From an uncultured Collinsella sp. (GTDB taxonomy: Bacteria > Actinomycetota > Coriobacteriia > Coriobacteriales > Coriobacteriaceae), in contig URMO01000035.1 of assembly GCA_900549085.1 (NCBI GenBank), positions 1 to 19,976 on the forward strand: a stretch of 19,976 nucleotides of DNA. Reading direction: 5' to 3'. Below the pieces are notes generated by a model. The model saw only the letters and a program-made list of their open reading frames with translations, ran no database searches and was not told where the DNA came from. Positions 1 to 7,341 of this stretch are shown here, piece after piece; positions within the stretch are counted from its first letter, which is position 1; each line of letters starts with the position of its first letter. A program made the translations under genes and the position numbers.

Positions 1-25
1 GCTGCTCTACAGTCCTGCGCAAGAC

Positions 26-48
26 GGAAAGCACATTAAGTGCTTTCC
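26..48 (+). terminator. Perfect 9-bp hairpin, possible terminator
   Basis: The arms GGAAAGCAC (26-34) and GTGCTTTCC (40-48) pair perfectly around a 5-nt loop, followed on the plus strand by a short TTT. It lies about 100 nt past the stop of the minus-strand phosphatase gene, and there is no T-run on the minus side. It may end a plus-strand gene lying left of the window, or act weakly in both directions. The rest of 1-147 shows no gene I can support. Confidence 0.4.
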
Positions 49-147
49 TTTGCGTGCGGAACTCGCGACAAACTTAATATATTTCGCCGCCCCTCTGCCA
101 AGCTCGGGAGACGACACGTTGATGTCTGCTTAACTCTGCTCGCTCAG

Positions 148-768
148 CTAATTACTTTGTTGGGGATCCACAATTTGCTGCAAGGCGAACTTGCATTGGG
201 GCGTATCGTCCTCTTCTCGCGCATCGTCAAAGTCGAAGACCATGATGGCGCAGTTGGGGAGTTTTGCTGGGAGCTTGAAGCCCTCTGGGGCTGCAGCCTT
301 GATGAATTGGCGGCTGGCGCTGCCGTGGCTTACTGCTAGGAGGGTTTCTATGCCCTCGGCGCCCATGAGATTGGTGAGGGTGTCTACCATGCGCTCTTGC
401 AGTGCCTGGCTTCCTTCTCCTCCGAAGGGGACCAGGTCCTCGCCCGGATCCCAGACGTCGGTGGGAAGGGCATCGTGGGGACCTTCTTCGAAGGTGCCGT
501 AGCAGCGCTCGATGATGCCTTCGCAGGGCTCGACTGCCGCGTCCGGGCCGAGGAGCTCGCATGCAACGAGACTAGCGGTGTCCATGGCTCGGCCTAAGGG
601 TGATGAGGCCACTTTGTCGGGAACGACGTTGTGGGCTTTGAGCCATGCGGCTGCCATCCCGGCTTGCTGACGGCCCAAATCGGTGAGCGGTGAATCACAG
701 CGACCCTGGACCAGCTTTTTGACGTTGAATTCCGTCTGGCCATGACGGAGTAGATATAGACGCTTCAT
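148..768 (-). CDS. Histidine phosphatase family protein (phosphoglycerate mutase-like)
   Basis: A 206-residue protein of the branch-1 histidine phosphatase superfamily, which hydrolyses phosphate esters through a phospho-histidine intermediate. The N-terminal signature LRHGQTEFN gives Arg8 and the nucleophile His9. Arg60 lies in SSPLGRAMDTA, and the second catalytic His148 is in VSHGSASR. An acidic stretch near IERCYGTFEEG (86-96) fits the proton-donor region. The length is normal for small cytoplasmic members (GpmB, CobC/RNA-pyrophosphatase-like), and there is no signal peptide. The ATG at 768 is preceded by GGGGAG, a good ribosome site. The gene starts 39 nt after the CDF transporter stop and is probably co-transcribed with it. 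The family is broad: the substrate (sugar phosphate, nucleotide or cofactor precursor) cannot be read from the sequence. Confidence 0.9.
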   Translation of the reverse strand: MKRLYLLRHGQTEFNVKKLVQGRCDSPLTDLGRQQAGMAAAWLKAHNVVPDKVASSPLGRAMDTASLVACELLGPDAAVEPCEGIIERCYGTFEEGPHDALPTDVWDPGEDLVPFGGEGSQALQERMVDTLTNLMGAEGIETLLAVSHGSASRQFIKAAAPEGFKLPAKLPNCAIMVFDFDDAREEDDTPQCKFALQQIVDPQQSN

Positions 769-807
769 GCTCTCCCCTTCTGCTTCAGTTACCTTGCCGG
801 CACAGCC

Positions 808-1968
808 CTACTCGTGGGTATGGCCTACGTAGTCTTCGTCGATCGTGATCTTGGCAATCGACTTGGGGTATTCCGATTCGACCCTCTGGGCCAACGCGTG
901 TTTGAGCTCATCGGCATCCATGCCCAAATCCGAGGGGCGCACGCAATCGAAAATCACATTGGTGTGCGTAGGACCCGGCACACAGCGCAGGTCATGAATC
1001 GAGAGGCGGCTATCGATCTGTTGGGCCATGGCGTTAATGCGCAAACGCATGCTTGCCACCTTGGGATCGTCGGTCACGATGGGATCGTAATGGAGCGTGA
1101 CAATCATGCCGTCTTCGTTCCTAAACGCCTGCTCAATATTGTCGAGCGTGTCGTGACTTTCTAGCGGGCTGGCCTCGGCTGCCATCTCGGCGTGTGCGCT
1201 TGCGAACTTCCTGCCCGGACCGTAGTCGTGAACCATCAGATCGTGAACGCCCAAAACGCCGGGATAGCTCATGATCTTGTCTCGAATGTGCTTGACCAGC
1301 TTAGGATCGGGCGTCTGGCCCAAAAGCGGGCTCACCGTATCCTGGATAAGCTCAAAGCCGCTCCAGCCAATATAGGCGCCAACGGCAAGACCGACCCATG
1401 CGTCAAGATTGATGTGCGTCACCTGCGAAACAATTGCGCACACTAGCACGGCGCCCGTGGCAAGAACATCGTTCTTGGAATCCTGCGCGGTCGCATGCAA
1501 CGTCTCGGACTCAATGCGATCGCCGAGCTTTTGGTTGAGGGCCGCCATCCAGAGCTTTACGACCATCGAAAGCACGAGAACTGCCACCAGGGCAAGCGAG
1601 AACTCGACAGGTTCGGGGTGGATGACGCGCTCAACCGAGGACTTCACCAGCTCAACGCCAATCAGCAGCACGAGTGCCGCTACGACCAATCCCGAGAGAT
1701 ACTCGTAGCGACCGTGGCCGTAAGGATGCTCGGGGTCGGCCGGCTTGCTCGCCAGCTTAAAGCCCAGCACGCTCACGATATTCGAACTGGCATCGGACAG
1801 GTTGTTCATGGCATCCGCCACGATCGAAACCGATCCCGAAACCACACCGATTGCGCCCTTCGCAGCACAAAGCGCAACATTGGCGACAATACACACCATG
1901 CCCGCCAACGTGCCCACACGCGCACGATCGCCCTGTGCGCGCTTAACAATCCACTCGACCATCTGCAT
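808..1968 (-). CDS. Cation diffusion facilitator (CDF) metal efflux transporter
   Basis: A 386-residue CDF-family membrane protein, expected to export divalent metal in exchange for protons. About six hydrophobic segments occupy residues 20-215. The TM2 motif ADAMNNLSDASSN supplies Asn55 and Asp59. HPYGHGRYE (81-89) is the family loop. TM5 has DSKND with Asp163 and Asp167. The NxxxD/DxxxD combination resembles manganese-type CDF proteins rather than the DxxxD/HxxxD of zinc/iron exporters; this specificity is inference. The cytoplasmic part (about 220-386) is much longer than the usual ~80 residues. It seems to hold the standard metallochaperone-like fold (LGVHDLMVHDYGPG, HAEMAAEAS) and then a second, related stretch (SIHDLRCVPGPTHTNVIFD). 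Start: ATG at 1968, with a G-rich but imperfect ribosome site; the ATG at 1962 is an alternative. Confidence 0.9.
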   Translation of the reverse strand: MQMVEWIVKRAQGDRARVGTLAGMVCIVANVALCAAKGAIGVVSGSVSIVADAMNNLSDASSNIVSVLGFKLASKPADPEHPYGHGRYEYLSGLVVAALVLLIGVELVKSSVERVIHPEPVEFSLALVAVLVLSMVVKLWMAALNQKLGDRIESETLHATAQDSKNDVLATGAVLVCAIVSQVTHINLDAWVGLAVGAYIGWSGFELIQDTVSPLLGQTPDPKLVKHIRDKIMSYPGVLGVHDLMVHDYGPGRKFASAHAEMAAEASPLESHDTLDNIEQAFRNEDGMIVTLHYDPIVTDDPKVASMRLRINAMAQQIDSRLSIHDLRCVPGPTHTNVIFDCVRPSDLGMDADELKHALAQRVESEYPKSIAKITIDEDYVGHTHE

Positions 1969-2041
1969 CCGCCCCCACGGTACTACCTATATATCTATTG
2001 CTCAAACGGATTGTAGTGTAGCCACTTTGTCCTCCAGATAC

Positions 2042-2074
2042 AAAAAGGCCGCAGCCCACACGAGACACGGCCTT
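2042..2074 (-). terminator. Rho-independent terminator after the EIIC gene
   Basis: Read on the minus strand, AAGGCCG and CGGCCTT (plus positions 2068-2074 and 2045-2051) pair around a 16-nt loop and run into TTTTT (2042-2046). It sits about 40 nt past the EIIC stop and separates that gene from the CDF gene. Confidence 0.7.
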
Positions 2075-2081
2075 GGAGCAT

Positions 2082-2104
2082 GACAAAGGAATCGTCCTTT
2101 TGTC
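2082..2104. repeat. Imperfect inverted repeat next to the EIIC stop
   Basis: GACAAAGGA (2082-2090) pairs with TCCTTTTGTC (2095-2104) with one bulged T and an ATCG loop. It lies between the EIIC stop (2113) and the T-run terminator. Related CCTTTGTC(A/G)CA words occur near 3358-3368 and, inverted, near 12,639-12,648. It may be a small dispersed palindromic repeat or an auxiliary hairpin of the terminator. Confidence 0.4.
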
Positions 2105-2112
2105 GCACAGGT

Positions 2113-3324
2113 TTATGCGCTTACTTCAGCAGCGCTCGCCACTGTTTCGGGCGAATCGGCTCCATCCCCCGCCGCCTGCCCCTTCGTCGGCACCACGCCA
2201 AAGCAGTAGCTCAGCACCGCAGACGCCGCAAATGCTGTGCCGCCGGCAACGCAGCACCACAGCAGGTTCGAGATGCCGCCCGTGGCAAAGCCAATGACCA
2301 TGAGGACATTCGTCATGCCGATGGTATAGGCCGTAACGTGGCCCACGGCCGCAACAAGGCCTCCGACGGCGCCGCCAATGGCCATGCACGTCAGGCACCT
2401 GCCATATTTAAAGCCGCAACCGTACAGCGCCGGCTCGCTTACGCCGCCAAGAACACCCGAGATCGAATAGCCCAGCATGAGTCCCTTCTCGTCCTTATCC
2501 GCAACGCGGAGCGACGCGCCAAAGGGCATACCCCAAACGGCGAACGTTGCCATCGTCGCGGCGATCAGAATGCACGAATCCGTTCCCACACTCATAAACT
2601 GTGCATAGGCGAGCGATAGGACAACGTTGCTGACGCCCGCGATCTTAAGGAACTCCCAGCCCGCGGCAAGCCCCATGAGCGTGAGCAGCGACACGATGCC
2701 ACCGGAATTGCCAAGCATAAACATAAGCTGGCCCAACAGCATGCCCAGATAGCTGCCCGCCGGCGCCGTAATACACAGCGAAACCGGAACCATGACAAGC
2801 ATGGTCGCAAACGGAACAAACGAAAACGCCACGGCCTTAGGGATAACGCGCCGAAAGAAACACTCCACTCGCCATAGCACGGGCACCGAAATGAGAACCG
2901 GAATAACAGTCGTCGTGTAATCATTGACCGGCGCGGGAAGCAGGCCATACACGGAAGTCATCGATGCCCCCGTCGTCGATGCGGCATCGACGAGCTTAAG
3001 TAGATCGGGCGCAATCAATACGCCGCCCAGCATCATGCCCAGCTGCTCCGAGCAACCGAGCTGGCTGGCGGCCGCCCAGCCAAGATAAATGGGCAAAAAG
3101 TAGTAGCCGACGTTATAGAGCCAACTGTAGAACAGGCGATAGATTTCGGAATCGGCAGACCACAGGCCCAGCATGCCTTCGCCCATAATGACGGCGACGG
3201 TGCGGAACAACGCCGCGCAGACAATAAACGGCAGCGCCGACATCATGCTTTTGGACAGATAGTCCACCACAGCCATGGCGTTTGCCCTTACCGTCGCCAA
3301 GGTCGATTGAATAACTTGTGACAC
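2113..3324 (-). CDS. PTS sugar transporter subunit IIC, stand-alone (beta-glucoside/sucrose type)
   Basis: A membrane permease domain of the phosphotransferase system, which moves a sugar across the membrane while EIIB phosphorylates it. The sequence is strongly hydrophobic with about ten segments. It keeps the family landmarks YYFLPIYLGWAAASQLG near the N-terminus and GVSEPALYG in the second half, as in BglF/ScrA-type EIIC. There is no EIIB (phospho-Cys) or EIIA domain in the protein and none among its neighbours, so it needs partners encoded elsewhere. I prefer the GTG at 3324 (403 residues), which has GGGAAAGGG just upstream; an in-frame ATG at 3348 would add eight residues. Longer upstream reading overlaps accDA and looks non-coding. 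The start is only 16-40 nt after the accDA stop, so read-through from the fatty-acid operon is possible. The sugar is unknown. Confidence 0.85.
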   Translation of the reverse strand: MSQVIQSTLATVRANAMAVVDYLSKSMMSALPFIVCAALFRTVAVIMGEGMLGLWSADSEIYRLFYSWLYNVGYYFLPIYLGWAAASQLGCSEQLGMMLGGVLIAPDLLKLVDAASTTGASMTSVYGLLPAPVNDYTTTVIPVLISVPVLWRVECFFRRVIPKAVAFSFVPFATMLVMVPVSLCITAPAGSYLGMLLGQLMFMLGNSGGIVSLLTLMGLAAGWEFLKIAGVSNVVLSLAYAQFMSVGTDSCILIAATMATFAVWGMPFGASLRVADKDEKGLMLGYSISGVLGGVSEPALYGCGFKYGRCLTCMAIGGAVGGLVAAVGHVTAYTIGMTNVLMVIGFATGGISNLLWCCVAGGTAFAASAVLSYCFGVVPTKGQAAGDGADSPETVASAAEVSA

Positions 3325-3364
3325 AGGAACCCTTTCCCAATGCGACATGCGGGCTGTCCCTTTG

Positions 3365-5089
3365 TCACATCGTGCGGTACTGACCGATTGCGCGGTACTT
3401 TTCGTAGCGGAGGTTTGTAAGGGTCGCGTCGTCGAGCCGCCCAAGTGTATCGAAGGCATCAAATGCCGAGGACATGACGGCACCGGCGATCTCCTCATGC
3501 GACAGGCCCCTATCGTCAACAATGCCGTCGATGATGCCGAGCCCCAACAGATCGGGGGCCGTGAGCTTAAGCGCCTCGGCGGCCTCATTCGCGCGCTCGG
3601 TATCCTTCCACAGGATCGACGCACAGGCCTCGGGGCTCACGACCGAATAGGCCGAGCTCGAGAGCATCAGGATGCGGTCGGCCACGGACAGCGCCAGCGC
3701 GCCACCAGAGCCGCCCTCGCCTGTCACCACCGAGACAATCGGCGTCTTAAGGCCGCTCATCTCCATGAGATTCTGGGCAATCGCCTCGCCCTGGCCACGC
3801 TCCTCGGCACCGATGCCGCAAAACGCGCCCGAAGTATCGACCAGGCACAGAACCGGTCGACCAAACTTTTCGGCCTGACGCATAAGGCGACGCGCTTTGC
3901 GGTAGCCCTCGGGATGTGCCATGCCAAAGTTGCGGCGCATACGCTCTTTGGTCGTGGTGCCGCGCTCGATGGCGATGACCGTTACGGGGCGTCCGTCTTT
4001 CCAGCCAATGCCAGCCACCACAGCGGCGTCGTCGCCAAAGTAACGGTCGCCGTGCAGCTCCACAAATCCATCCAGGCCCAGCAAGATCATCTCACCCGCC
4101 GTGGCGCGATCTGCCGAGCGGGTCTGCTTGACAATCTCGAGCGCGGTTTTTGGCGCCGCCGAGCGCTTAAACAAGTGTCCCAGCTTTTTGCCGCGGCGCC
4201 CCGTATGCACGATCTCATGCGGTGCCCCCAGGCCGGGCGCGTGCCCTTCGTGCAGTGCCAGCAGCTCGCCCACCGTGAGCGCGATCTCGCCACGCGGAAC
4301 AACGGCATCGCAAAAGCCGTGCTCCAGCAAGAACTCGGAGCGCTGAAATCCCTTGGGCAGGCGCTTGTGCATGTTCTGCTCGATCACGCGCGGGCCGGCA
4401 AATGCCGTCAGGGCATCGGGCTCGGCCAGGATAATGTCGCCCTCCATGGCGAAGCTCGCGGTTACGCCTCCGGTCGTGGGGTCGGTGAGCACCGTGATAT
4501 ACAGACCGCCCGCCTCGCTGTGGCGCCTAACCGCCGCAGAAATCTTGGCCATCTGCATAAGCGATGTCACGCCCTCTTGCATGCGCGCACCGCCCGAAAC
4601 GGTAAAGCCGACAACTGGCAATCCCAGCTCGGTTGCATGCTCAAATGTGCGACAGATCTTCTCGCCCACCACGGAACCCATCGAGCCCATCATAAAGTCG
4701 GCATCCATAAAGAAGAGTGCCGTATCGCAACCGCAGATTTTGCCCCTGCCGCACACAACGGCATCGCGCTCGCCCGAGCGCTCGCTCACGCTCTTGAGCT
4801 TGTCGGCATAGCCGGGAAACGAGAGGAAGTCCTCCGACGCCAGATTGGCATCCCATTCCTCAAACGTGCCCTCGTCGACCGTCATGCGCATGCGCGCGCG
4901 ACCGCTCACGCGAAAGTGTTTGCCGCAACGAGGACAGACCTCGAGGTTGTCGTGCAGGCGCGCCTCATCGATCACGCGGCGGCACTCCGGGCACTTGATA
5001 AACACGTGGCGCGCGGGAAACTCGGCGCACGACTCGCTTATCGGCCCCTCGAGGACGTTAACCGTCTTCGCTTTTCTATTCATCAGCAT
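3365..5089 (-). CDS. accDA: Fused acetyl-CoA carboxylase carboxyltransferase, beta (AccD) + alpha (AccA)
   Basis: One 574-residue protein carries both carboxyltransferase subunits, which move CO2 from biotin-BCCP to acetyl-CoA to give malonyl-CoA, the first committed step of fatty-acid synthesis. Residues 1 to about 285 are AccD-like: a four-cysteine zinc ribbon (Cys33, 36, 52, 55), then the crotonase-like core with SGGARMQEGV and TDPTTGGVTASFA. Residues from about 290 to the end are AccA-like, with LDGFVELHGDR, RRNFGMAHPEGYRKA, DTSGAFCG, GEGGSGGALAL and SPEACASILWKD. There is no stop or frameshift between the halves; in E. coli these are two genes. The start overlaps the accC stop by 14 nt (ATG 5089) or 8 nt (ATG 5083), implying translational coupling. 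Neither start has a strong ribosome site. Confidence 0.95.
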   Translation of the reverse strand: MLMNRKAKTVNVLEGPISESCAEFPARHVFIKCPECRRVIDEARLHDNLEVCPRCGKHFRVSGRARMRMTVDEGTFEEWDANLASEDFLSFPGYADKLKSVSERSGERDAVVCGRGKICGCDTALFFMDADFMMGSMGSVVGEKICRTFEHATELGLPVVGFTVSGGARMQEGVTSLMQMAKISAAVRRHSEAGGLYITVLTDPTTGGVTASFAMEGDIILAEPDALTAFAGPRVIEQNMHKRLPKGFQRSEFLLEHGFCDAVVPRGEIALTVGELLALHEGHAPGLGAPHEIVHTGRRGKKLGHLFKRSAAPKTALEIVKQTRSADRATAGEMILLGLDGFVELHGDRYFGDDAAVVAGIGWKDGRPVTVIAIERGTTTKERMRRNFGMAHPEGYRKARRLMRQAEKFGRPVLCLVDTSGAFCGIGAEERGQGEAIAQNLMEMSGLKTPIVSVVTGEGGSGGALALSVADRILMLSSSAYSVVSPEACASILWKDTERANEAAEALKLTAPDLLGLGIIDGIVDDRGLSHEEIAGAVMSSAFDAFDTLGRLDDATLTNLRYEKYRAIGQYRTM

Positions 5090-6419
5090 AGAGATGCCCC
5101 ATCAGATCGGTGTGATACATGCCCGACAAGAACTCGTCGTTTGCCAGCACGTCGAGCTGAAGCTCGCTGTTTTCGCTCACGCCCTCAATCACGAGCTCGC
5201 CCAGGGCCGAGCGCATCTTGCGAATGGCGCCGTCACGCGTGGGCGCACACACGATAAGCTTGCCGAGCATGGAGTCGTAGTACGGCGGAACGTTCGCACC
5301 GGTAAACATGGCGGAATCCCAGCGCACGCGCGGACCACCCGGCACACGCAACGCGGTGACCGTTCCGCATGATGGCAGAAAGTCCGGCGTTTCGGCATTG
5401 ATGCGGCACTCCATGGCATGGTTGCGGACCGGCATGTCCTCCTGCTCAAAGGGCAGAGGCTGGCCGGCTGCCACGCGCAGCTGCCACTTGACCAAGTCGG
5501 TATCGGTCACAAACTCCGTAACCGGATGCTCCACCTGCAAGCGCGTGTTCATTTCCATAAAGTAGAAATTGCCGTCGTCCGAATACAGGAACTCGATGGT
5601 ACCGGCTCCTTCGTAGCCGACGGCACGAGCCAGGTCACGCGCCGCCTTATGCATGCGAGCACGAATGTCATCGTGTCCGTCGAGGCACGGCGCGGGGCTC
5701 TCCTCGATTAGCTTTTGGTTGCGGCGCTGCACCGAGCACTCGCGTTCGCCGAGCGAAAACACATGGCCCTGCTTATCGGCCATAATCTGCACCTCAACGT
5801 GGTGCGCCGGCGCGACGAACCTCTCCATGTAGCACTCGCCGTCGCCAAAAACGGCCTCGCCCTCGGCACGCGCCTCGATGAACGCCTTTGCCGCATCTTC
5901 CACGCGCTCGACCTTGCGAATGCCGCGACCGCCGCCACCTGCACGCGCCTTAATAAGCACTGGGCAGCCAATGCGCTCGGCCTCGGCCGTTGCCTCCTCG
6001 GGGCTTTTGAGCAAATCGCAGCCCGGCACGATGGGTACGCCCGCCGCGGCAGCCGTTCGACGCGCGGCGTCCTTGTCGCCCATGCTGTCGATCACCTCGG
6101 CCGAGGGGCCAACAAACACCAGACCGTACTTGTCACAGTCGCGCACGAAGCTCGCCTTCTCGGAAAAGAAACCGTAGCCAGGATGGATCGCCTTTGCCCC
6201 CGACTTCACGGCACAGGTGAGCACGGCATCGTCGTTGAGGTAGCTCTCGGCAAGACGCGGGCCGCCGATGCAATACGCCTCGTCGGCAAGCTGCACGTGC
6301 AGCGCGTCCGCATCGGCCGTGGAGTAGACGGCGACGGTCTTGATGCCCATATCGCGGCACGCGCGGATAACACGGACCGCGACCTCGCCGCGGTTGGCGA
6401 TGAGCACTTTGTCGAACAT
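5076..6419 (-). CDS. accC: Biotin carboxylase subunit of acetyl-CoA carboxylase
   Basis: A 447-residue ATP-grasp enzyme that carboxylates biotin on BCCP using ATP and bicarbonate. It has the biotin-carboxylase N-terminus MFDKVLIANRGE, HPGYGFFSE (79-87), the glycine-rich ATP loop GGGGRG (161-166), ECSVQRRNQKLIEE (227-240) and the catalytic stretch EMNTRLQVEHPVTE (289-302). The length matches the family (about 450). The ATG at 6419 is chosen because AGGAAGG lies just upstream and the family N-terminus begins there; the open frame upstream is shadow of fabZ. The gene follows fabZ by 10 nt and overlaps accDA. Confidence 0.97.
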   Translation of the reverse strand: MFDKVLIANRGEVAVRVIRACRDMGIKTVAVYSTADADALHVQLADEAYCIGGPRLAESYLNDDAVLTCAVKSGAKAIHPGYGFFSEKASFVRDCDKYGLVFVGPSAEVIDSMGDKDAARRTAAAAGVPIVPGCDLLKSPEEATAEAERIGCPVLIKARAGGGGRGIRKVERVEDAAKAFIEARAEGEAVFGDGECYMERFVAPAHHVEVQIMADKQGHVFSLGERECSVQRRNQKLIEESPAPCLDGHDDIRARMHKAARDLARAVGYEGAGTIEFLYSDDGNFYFMEMNTRLQVEHPVTEFVTDTDLVKWQLRVAAGQPLPFEQEDMPVRNHAMECRINAETPDFLPSCGTVTALRVPGGPRVRWDSAMFTGANVPPYYDSMLGKLIVCAPTRDGAIRKMRSALGELVIEGVSENSELQLDVLANDEFLSGMYHTDLMGHLYADE

Positions 6420-6429
6420 GAAGCCTTCC

Positions 6430-6852
6430 TTATCTTTCGTGCATGAGTGCAAAAGACATATCGGCGCGGCAGCAAACCTCACCGTTGACGCTCGCAGTAC
6501 CCGTCGCAAAGCGGAACGGCCCGCGCGCACGCGTGATGGAGCACACCAGATCCACCGTGTCGCCCGGGCGCACCGGGCGCTTAAAGCGCACCTTGTCCAG
6601 ACTCGTGTAGAACGGCGTCGCGCCGCGCGCCTCCTCATCGCCCATCAGCAGCACGCAGCAGTTCTGGGCGAGCATCTCGCACTGAATCACGCCGGGGACG
6701 ACCGGGTTTCCCGGAAAATGCCCCTGCAAAAAGTACTCGTCGCCCGTAATCGTGATCTTGCCGTGGGCCTCATCGCCCACCAGCTCGGCCTCGTCGAGCA
6801 AAAGCATCGGCTCGCGATGCGGTAACAGTTCTTTAAGCTCTTCTTTGTTCAT
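6430..6852 (-). CDS. fabZ: 3-hydroxyacyl-ACP dehydratase FabZ
   Basis: A 140-residue hot-dog-fold enzyme that dehydrates 3-hydroxyacyl-ACP to trans-2-enoyl-ACP in each elongation cycle. The active-site region GHFPGNPVVPGVIQCEMLAQ carries catalytic His45 and Glu59, and the N-terminus LPHREPMLLLD is typical of FabZ. The ATG at 6852 is preferred because AGGTGAT, an excellent match to the 16S tail, sits 5 nt upstream. A GTG at 6861 directly after the accB stop would add three residues. No fabA, fabM or fabN is visible, so unsaturated-fatty-acid synthesis is not explained by this cluster. Confidence 0.96.
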   Translation of the reverse strand: MNKEELKELLPHREPMLLLDEAELVGDEAHGKITITGDEYFLQGHFPGNPVVPGVIQCEMLAQNCCVLLMGDEEARGATPFYTSLDKVRFKRPVRPGDTVDLVCSITRARGPFRFATGTASVNGEVCCRADMSFALMHER

Positions 6853-6861
6853 GGATATCAC

Positions 6862-7338
6862 CTATCCGATCCTCATGAGGCAGCTGCCGAACTCCACGAG
6901 GTCGCCGTCGGCCACGCAGATCTCGAGAACCTCGCCATCCGCCTCTGCCGTCACCTCGTTGAGAACCTTCATGGCCTCGATGATGCAGAGGGTCTCGCCG
7001 GCCTTGACCTTGGAGCCCACGTGCACAAACGACTCGTCGCCCGGCGCCGGGGCAGCATAGAAAACGCCGACCATGGGAGCGGTCACCTCGGCGCCCTTGG
7101 GCTCCGGCGCGGCAACAGGCGCCTGCGCGGCGGGCTCCGGTGCGGTGGCAGGCATGGCGACAGGAGTCACCGCCGGAGCAGCCACGGCACCTGGCATAGG
7201 CATGGGCACGGCAACCGGCTGCGCGGCGCTCGCGCGTTCGAGCTCGACCGCGGTGCCATCGGGTTCCTCAACGCGTACGCGCGTGAGGCTGCGGTCCTCC
7301 ATAACATCGGCTATCTCGGCAAGTCTTTTGGAATCCAT
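6862..7338 (-). CDS. accB: Biotin carboxyl carrier protein of acetyl-CoA carboxylase (BCCP)
   Basis: A 158-residue carrier holding the biotin that shuttles CO2 from AccC to AccDA. The N-terminal part (1-35) matches the BCCP lead segment. Residues 36-82 are a Pro/Ala-rich flexible linker with a few Met and Val. The C-terminal biotinyl domain (83-158) has EAMKVLNE with biotin-acceptor Lys124, and the 'thumb' region VGVFYAAPAPGDESFVHVG that marks acetyl-CoA-carboxylase BCCPs. The ATG at 7338 has GAGGAG (7346-7351) upstream and starts 3 nt after the fabF stop. Lys124 is the expected substrate of BirA encoded at 12,719. Confidence 0.97.
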   Translation of the reverse strand: MDSKRLAEIADVMEDRSLTRVRVEEPDGTAVELERASAAQPVAVPMPMPGAVAAPAVTPVAMPATAPEPAAQAPVAAPEPKGAEVTAPMVGVFYAAPAPGDESFVHVGSKVKAGETLCIIEAMKVLNEVTAEADGEVLEICVADGDLVEFGSCLMRIG

Positions 7339-7341
7339 GCT

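Noticed and set aside
3325..3624. N-terminal extension of the EIIC reading frame into accDA
   Set aside because: The extra residues are Arg/Ser/Pro-rich and lie inside accDA in another frame. Good start codons with ribosome sites lie further down.
3347..5257. 636-codon open frame on the plus strand opposite accDA
   Set aside because: Rich in His, Arg and Ala, as expected from the reverse frame of GC-rich genes. It crosses gene borders and no family is recognisable.
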